Of a stretch of DNA of 64,000 nt, positions 61,762-64,000 are shown in pieces (position 1 is the stretch's first letter; each line of letters opens with the position of its first letter). The position numbers and the translations under genes are program-made. Origin of the DNA: 20CM-2-55-15 sp963738025 (GTDB lineage Bacteria > Acidobacteriota > Terriglobia > 20CM-2-55-15); the NCBI GenBank assembly GCA_963738025.1, contig CAVTWA010000025.1, forward strand, positions 62,001-126,000, given 5' to 3'. The notes beneath the pieces are model-generated. The model did not search any database, was not told the DNA's origin, and saw only the letters and a list, made by a program, of their open reading frames with translations.

Positions 61762-62421
61762 ATGATTGCTGTCCGAAATTTGGTCAAGACCATCCGGAAC
61801 GGGACACATGAAGTTCAAATCATTCGCGACGTCAGCTTCGATGTGGCTGCAAAAGAATTCGTTGCGGTGATGGGTCCGTCGGGAAGCGGTAAGAGCACCT
61901 TACTGGGCCTCATGGCAGGTCTGGATGCCCCTACCTCCGGATCGATCGCTATCGATGGGCAGGAGATTACAAATCTTCGGGAGGATGAACTCGCGCAGGT
62001 GCGGGGGAAGAAACTGGGATTTGTCTTTCAGTCCTACCACCTCATTCCCACGCTGACGGCTCTCGAGAATGTCCTCTTGCCGATGGAATTCCACGGGAGC
62101 ACCAACGGCGCTGCCAGTCGCGCGGCGTCCCTGCTCGAAAATGTCGGGCTGGCGAATCGCCTGGACCACTATCCCGTCCAGCTTTCGGGGGGCGAGCAGC
62201 AGCGCGTCGCCCTGGCTCGAGCATTCATGATGAAGCCGGCCGTCTTGCTGGCCGATGAGCCGACCGGAAATCTGGATACGGCGAACGGACACCACGTGCT
62301 GGAGCTGCTCATCCGGTTGAATAAAGACGAGGGCGCCACGCTGGTCCTGGTCACTCACGACGAGATGCTCGCGTCGCACGCCGAACGGCGAATCATATTG
62401 CGCGACGGGAAAATCGCGTGA
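61762..62421 (+). CDS. ybbA: ABC transporter ATP-binding protein (YbbA/LolD-like)
   Basis: A 219-residue ATPase with Walker A GPSGSGKST, Q-loop VFQSYHLIPTLTALENVLLPME, signature LSGGEQQR, Walker B VLLADEPTGNLD and switch VTHDEM. It belongs to the MacB/LolD/YbbA class that drives FtsX-type permeases. The stop overlaps the GTG start of the permease gene (GTGA), so they form one unit. The partner and the divergent tesA identify it as YbbA instead of LolD. Confidence 0.9.
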   Translation: MIAVRNLVKTIRNGTHEVQIIRDVSFDVAAKEFVAVMGPSGSGKSTLLGLMAGLDAPTSGSIAIDGQEITNLREDELAQVRGKKLGFVFQSYHLIPTLTALENVLLPMEFHGSTNGAASRAASLLENVGLANRLDHYPVQLSGGEQQRVALARAFMMKPAVLLADEPTGNLDTANGHHVLELLIRLNKDEGATLVLVTHDEMLASHAERRIILRDGKIA

Positions 62422-64000
62422 GCGGGAACGGAACAGAAGAAGCAGAAGAGGCGCGAAGCCGTCTTGTTTTCCCGTTCCGCATGGCCTGGCGGGAAACTCG
62501 GGCGGCGCTGGGGAAATTTCTCTTCGTCGTTCTGTCCGTTGCTCTTGGGGCAGCGGCATTGACGGCGGTGACGGGGTTCAACGAATCGGTGCGATACACG
62601 CTGTTGCGTGAGGCGCGTTCCTTGATGGCGGCTGATATATCGTTACGAATGCCGATCGAACCATCGGCCGCAGAAGAACACTTCCTCGGATCACTCGAAG
62701 CGAAAGGCATCCAGACCACGCGGGTCACGGAGACTGTGTCGATGGCCTCCCTGGGGCAGGGTACGCCAATTCTTGTTTCGGTCAAAGGGGCGGATCTCTC
62801 GCGTTATCCGTTCTATGGCCAGCTCACGCTCGATCCTCCGTCGGCGCGGCTTGATGAAAATTCGGTGGCTGTTTCCGACGACTTGCTCTTACGACTGGGT
62901 ATCCATACGGGTGACACGATCACGATCGGGAATGCCAGATTCCGGATTGCCGCACGAATCGTGAAAGAGCCCGACCGGATGACGACCGGCTTTACGCTCG
63001 GACCGCGAGTGTTGTTCACGCGCGAAGGTCTGGCGAACGCGAATATCGTTATCCCAGGCAGCAGGATCACCGAGCGGGTTCTACTGCGCTTGCTGCCCGA
63101 TCAGGATCTTGCGCAGATGCGGCGGCAACTGGAGGAGGCATTTGGCCGTACCGCTCGCATCACCGATTACACGGAGACCAATCCTCAGCTCACTCGTGCT
63201 TTAGATCGCGCGACGCGTTTTCTCTCTCTTGTCTCGCTCATTGCGCTGATTGTTGCCGGGCTCGGCGTCGGGGCGACGATGCAGAGCCATGTAAGACAGA
63301 AAATGCCGAATATCGCTTTCATGAAATGTATTGGCGGCCGCTCAGCCCAGGTGATTCGAATTTACGTGGTTCAGGCGGCGATGATCGGCATCATCGGCAG
63401 CGCGATCGGCGCCCTTCTCGGGGCGTTTGCACAGGCGGCGTTTGCCCGCCTGGTGGCAAATTACTTCGATATTGCAATCATTCTGATCTGGCCTTGGAGT
63501 GCCATGTTCAAAGGCGTCGCTGCGGCGATGTCTACGGCAATTTTGTTCGCGCTGCCTGCGCTGCTTTCGATTGCTGAAATCAAACCCGCTTTGATTTTGC
63601 GGCGCGACGTTTCAGATGACTCGAAGCCTTGGCGCAGCGGGCGCAGCATTCTTGCGGCTGGGGCAATCGTGGCCGGTCTGTGGGGAATAGGCGTGTGGGT
63701 GGCGTCGTCCATCAAGTATGCATCGGTTTTTGGCGCCGTTCTTCTCGGCAGCCTGCTGGTGTTTGCCGCAATCAGCGCCGCTCTGCTTCGCGGTGTGCGA
63801 ATGCTCGCATCATCTCCGCGGCTGCGGCGTTCCGCGGCAGTCCGCCATGGAATCGCAAATCTTTATAGACCCGGAGCGCACGCTGCCTCGATCGTGGCCA
63901 GTCTTGGAATCGGAGTGATGTTTACCGTCTGCGTTTATTTTCTTCAGTACTCGTTACTTGAAGAAGTGCGGCTGACGGCGCCGGCGGACGCGCCAAACGT
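62418..64000 (+). CDS. ybbP: YbbP-type FtsX-family permease (cut by window edge)
   Basis: Starts at GTG 62418 and stays open to the end of the window (527 codons; normal length about 800). The N-terminal helix (LFVVLSVALGAAALTAVTGF) is followed by a periplasmic MacB-like domain with LMAADISLRMP, SVAVSDDLLLRLGI and ITDYTETNPQLTRALDRATRF. The first FtsX helix cluster then begins (LSLVSLIALIVAGLGVGATM, MPNIAFMKCIGGRSAQVIRI), with further helices. With YbbA it probably extracts lipid or hydrophobic products at the inner membrane. The remaining C-terminal part lies outside the window. Confidence 0.88.
   Translation, partial: MSGNGTEEAEEARSRLVFPFRMAWRETRAALGKFLFVVLSVALGAAALTAVTGFNESVRYTLLREARSLMAADISLRMPIEPSAAEEHFLGSLEAKGIQTTRVTETVSMASLGQGTPILVSVKGADLSRYPFYGQLTLDPPSARLDENSVAVSDDLLLRLGIHTGDTITIGNARFRIAARIVKEPDRMTTGFTLGPRVLFTREGLANANIVIPGSRITERVLLRLLPDQDLAQMRRQLEEAFGRTARITDYTETNPQLTRALDRATRFLSLVSLIALIVAGLGVGATMQSHVRQKMPNIAFMKCIGGRSAQVIRIYVVQAAMIGIIGSAIGALLGAFAQAAFARLVANYFDIAIILIWPWSAMFKGVAAAMSTAILFALPALLSIAEIKPALILRRDVSDDSKPWRSGRSILAAGAIVAGLWGIGVWVASSIKYASVFGAVLLGSLLVFAAISAALLRGVRMLASSPRLRRSAAVRHGIANLYRPGAHAASIVASLGIGVMFTVCVYFLQYSLLEEVRLTAPADAPN

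Noticed and set aside
1..64000. CRISPR arrays, tRNA and rRNA genes, phage or integrase genes
   Set aside because: No regularly spaced direct repeats, no cloverleaf-type sequence and no integrase or phage structural motif were noticed on reading both strands.

Overview
The window looks like a chromosomal segment of a soil acidobacterium, closest in flavour to the Solibacter/Bryobacter or Vicinamibacter lines. The lineage call is an inference from gene content. It carries two TIGR03435-family secreted proteins, one ADOP-type (MacB/FtsX-like) orphan permease, an Oar-like TonB-dependent receptor, an ECF sigma factor paired with a TPR Ser/Thr kinase, and moderately high GC. No rRNA, tRNA, CRISPR array, integrase or intact transposase was seen.

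Layout. 0-4 kb: 3' part of treY, a secreted/anchored protein with an apparent early frameshift, an RRM protein and an HDAC-like deacetylase. 4-10.5 kb: a cytochrome c/Vgb-like propeller protein, modBC with a modA remnant, and a siroheme nitrite/sulfite reductase with a frameshifted partner. 10.5-15 kb: a PBP fossil, a TIGR03435 gene, and a small membrane protein plus NarL-type two-component pair. 15-21.4 kb: PP2C phosphatase, a 1616-residue membrane Ser/Thr kinase and a cyclase remnant. 21.4-31 kb: a belt of frameshifted genes (outer-membrane protein, kinase/TPR, small proteins, TonB receptor) around an intact ECF sigma gene. 31-36 kb: split LigD (ligase plus primase-polymerase), a GH13 C-terminal fossil and the ADOP permease. 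36-42.6 kb: pheA, then hemD, precorrin-2 dehydrogenase and cobA (siroheme), then glnS and two exported proteins. 42.7-49.5 kb: mostly minus-strand exported proteins, including a cytochrome c/PHM-like copper protein, a YVTN propeller, a Sec-exported Hcp-like protein and a Spy-like protein. 49.8-57.8 kb: GAF histidine kinase, a second TIGR03435 gene, NDH-2, a FUSC-like membrane protein, and a ferritin-like gene overlapping large-subunit catalase. 58-64 kb: PepSY-TM plus ApbE/DUF2271 pair, a sigma-54-type promoter in front of a protein with a sortase-like C-terminus, a PPOX-family protein, tesA, and the divergent ybbA-ybbP transporter pair (the last runs off the window).

Connections. Molybdate uptake (modBC), siroheme reductase and siroheme synthesis (hemD-sirC-cobA) fit one nitrate/sulfite assimilation theme, although they sit about 30 kb apart. 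Several genes are built for envelope signalling and redox work: kinase/phosphatase pair, histidine kinases, exported c-type cytochromes, NDH-2, FMN transferase.

The most distinctive feature is repeated DNA. A 204-209 bp nested inverted-repeat element is present in two complete copies and one half copy. Its terminal CCCCGCCT/AGGCGGGG palindrome also occurs on its own. There is also a pair of longer repeats next to the two TIGR03435 genes, and several near-perfect long hairpins at gene ends. Frameshifts are unevenly spread (dense at 25.8-29.6 kb, absent from most long genes). This points to either real gene decay or locally poor consensus, and the sequence alone cannot decide which.
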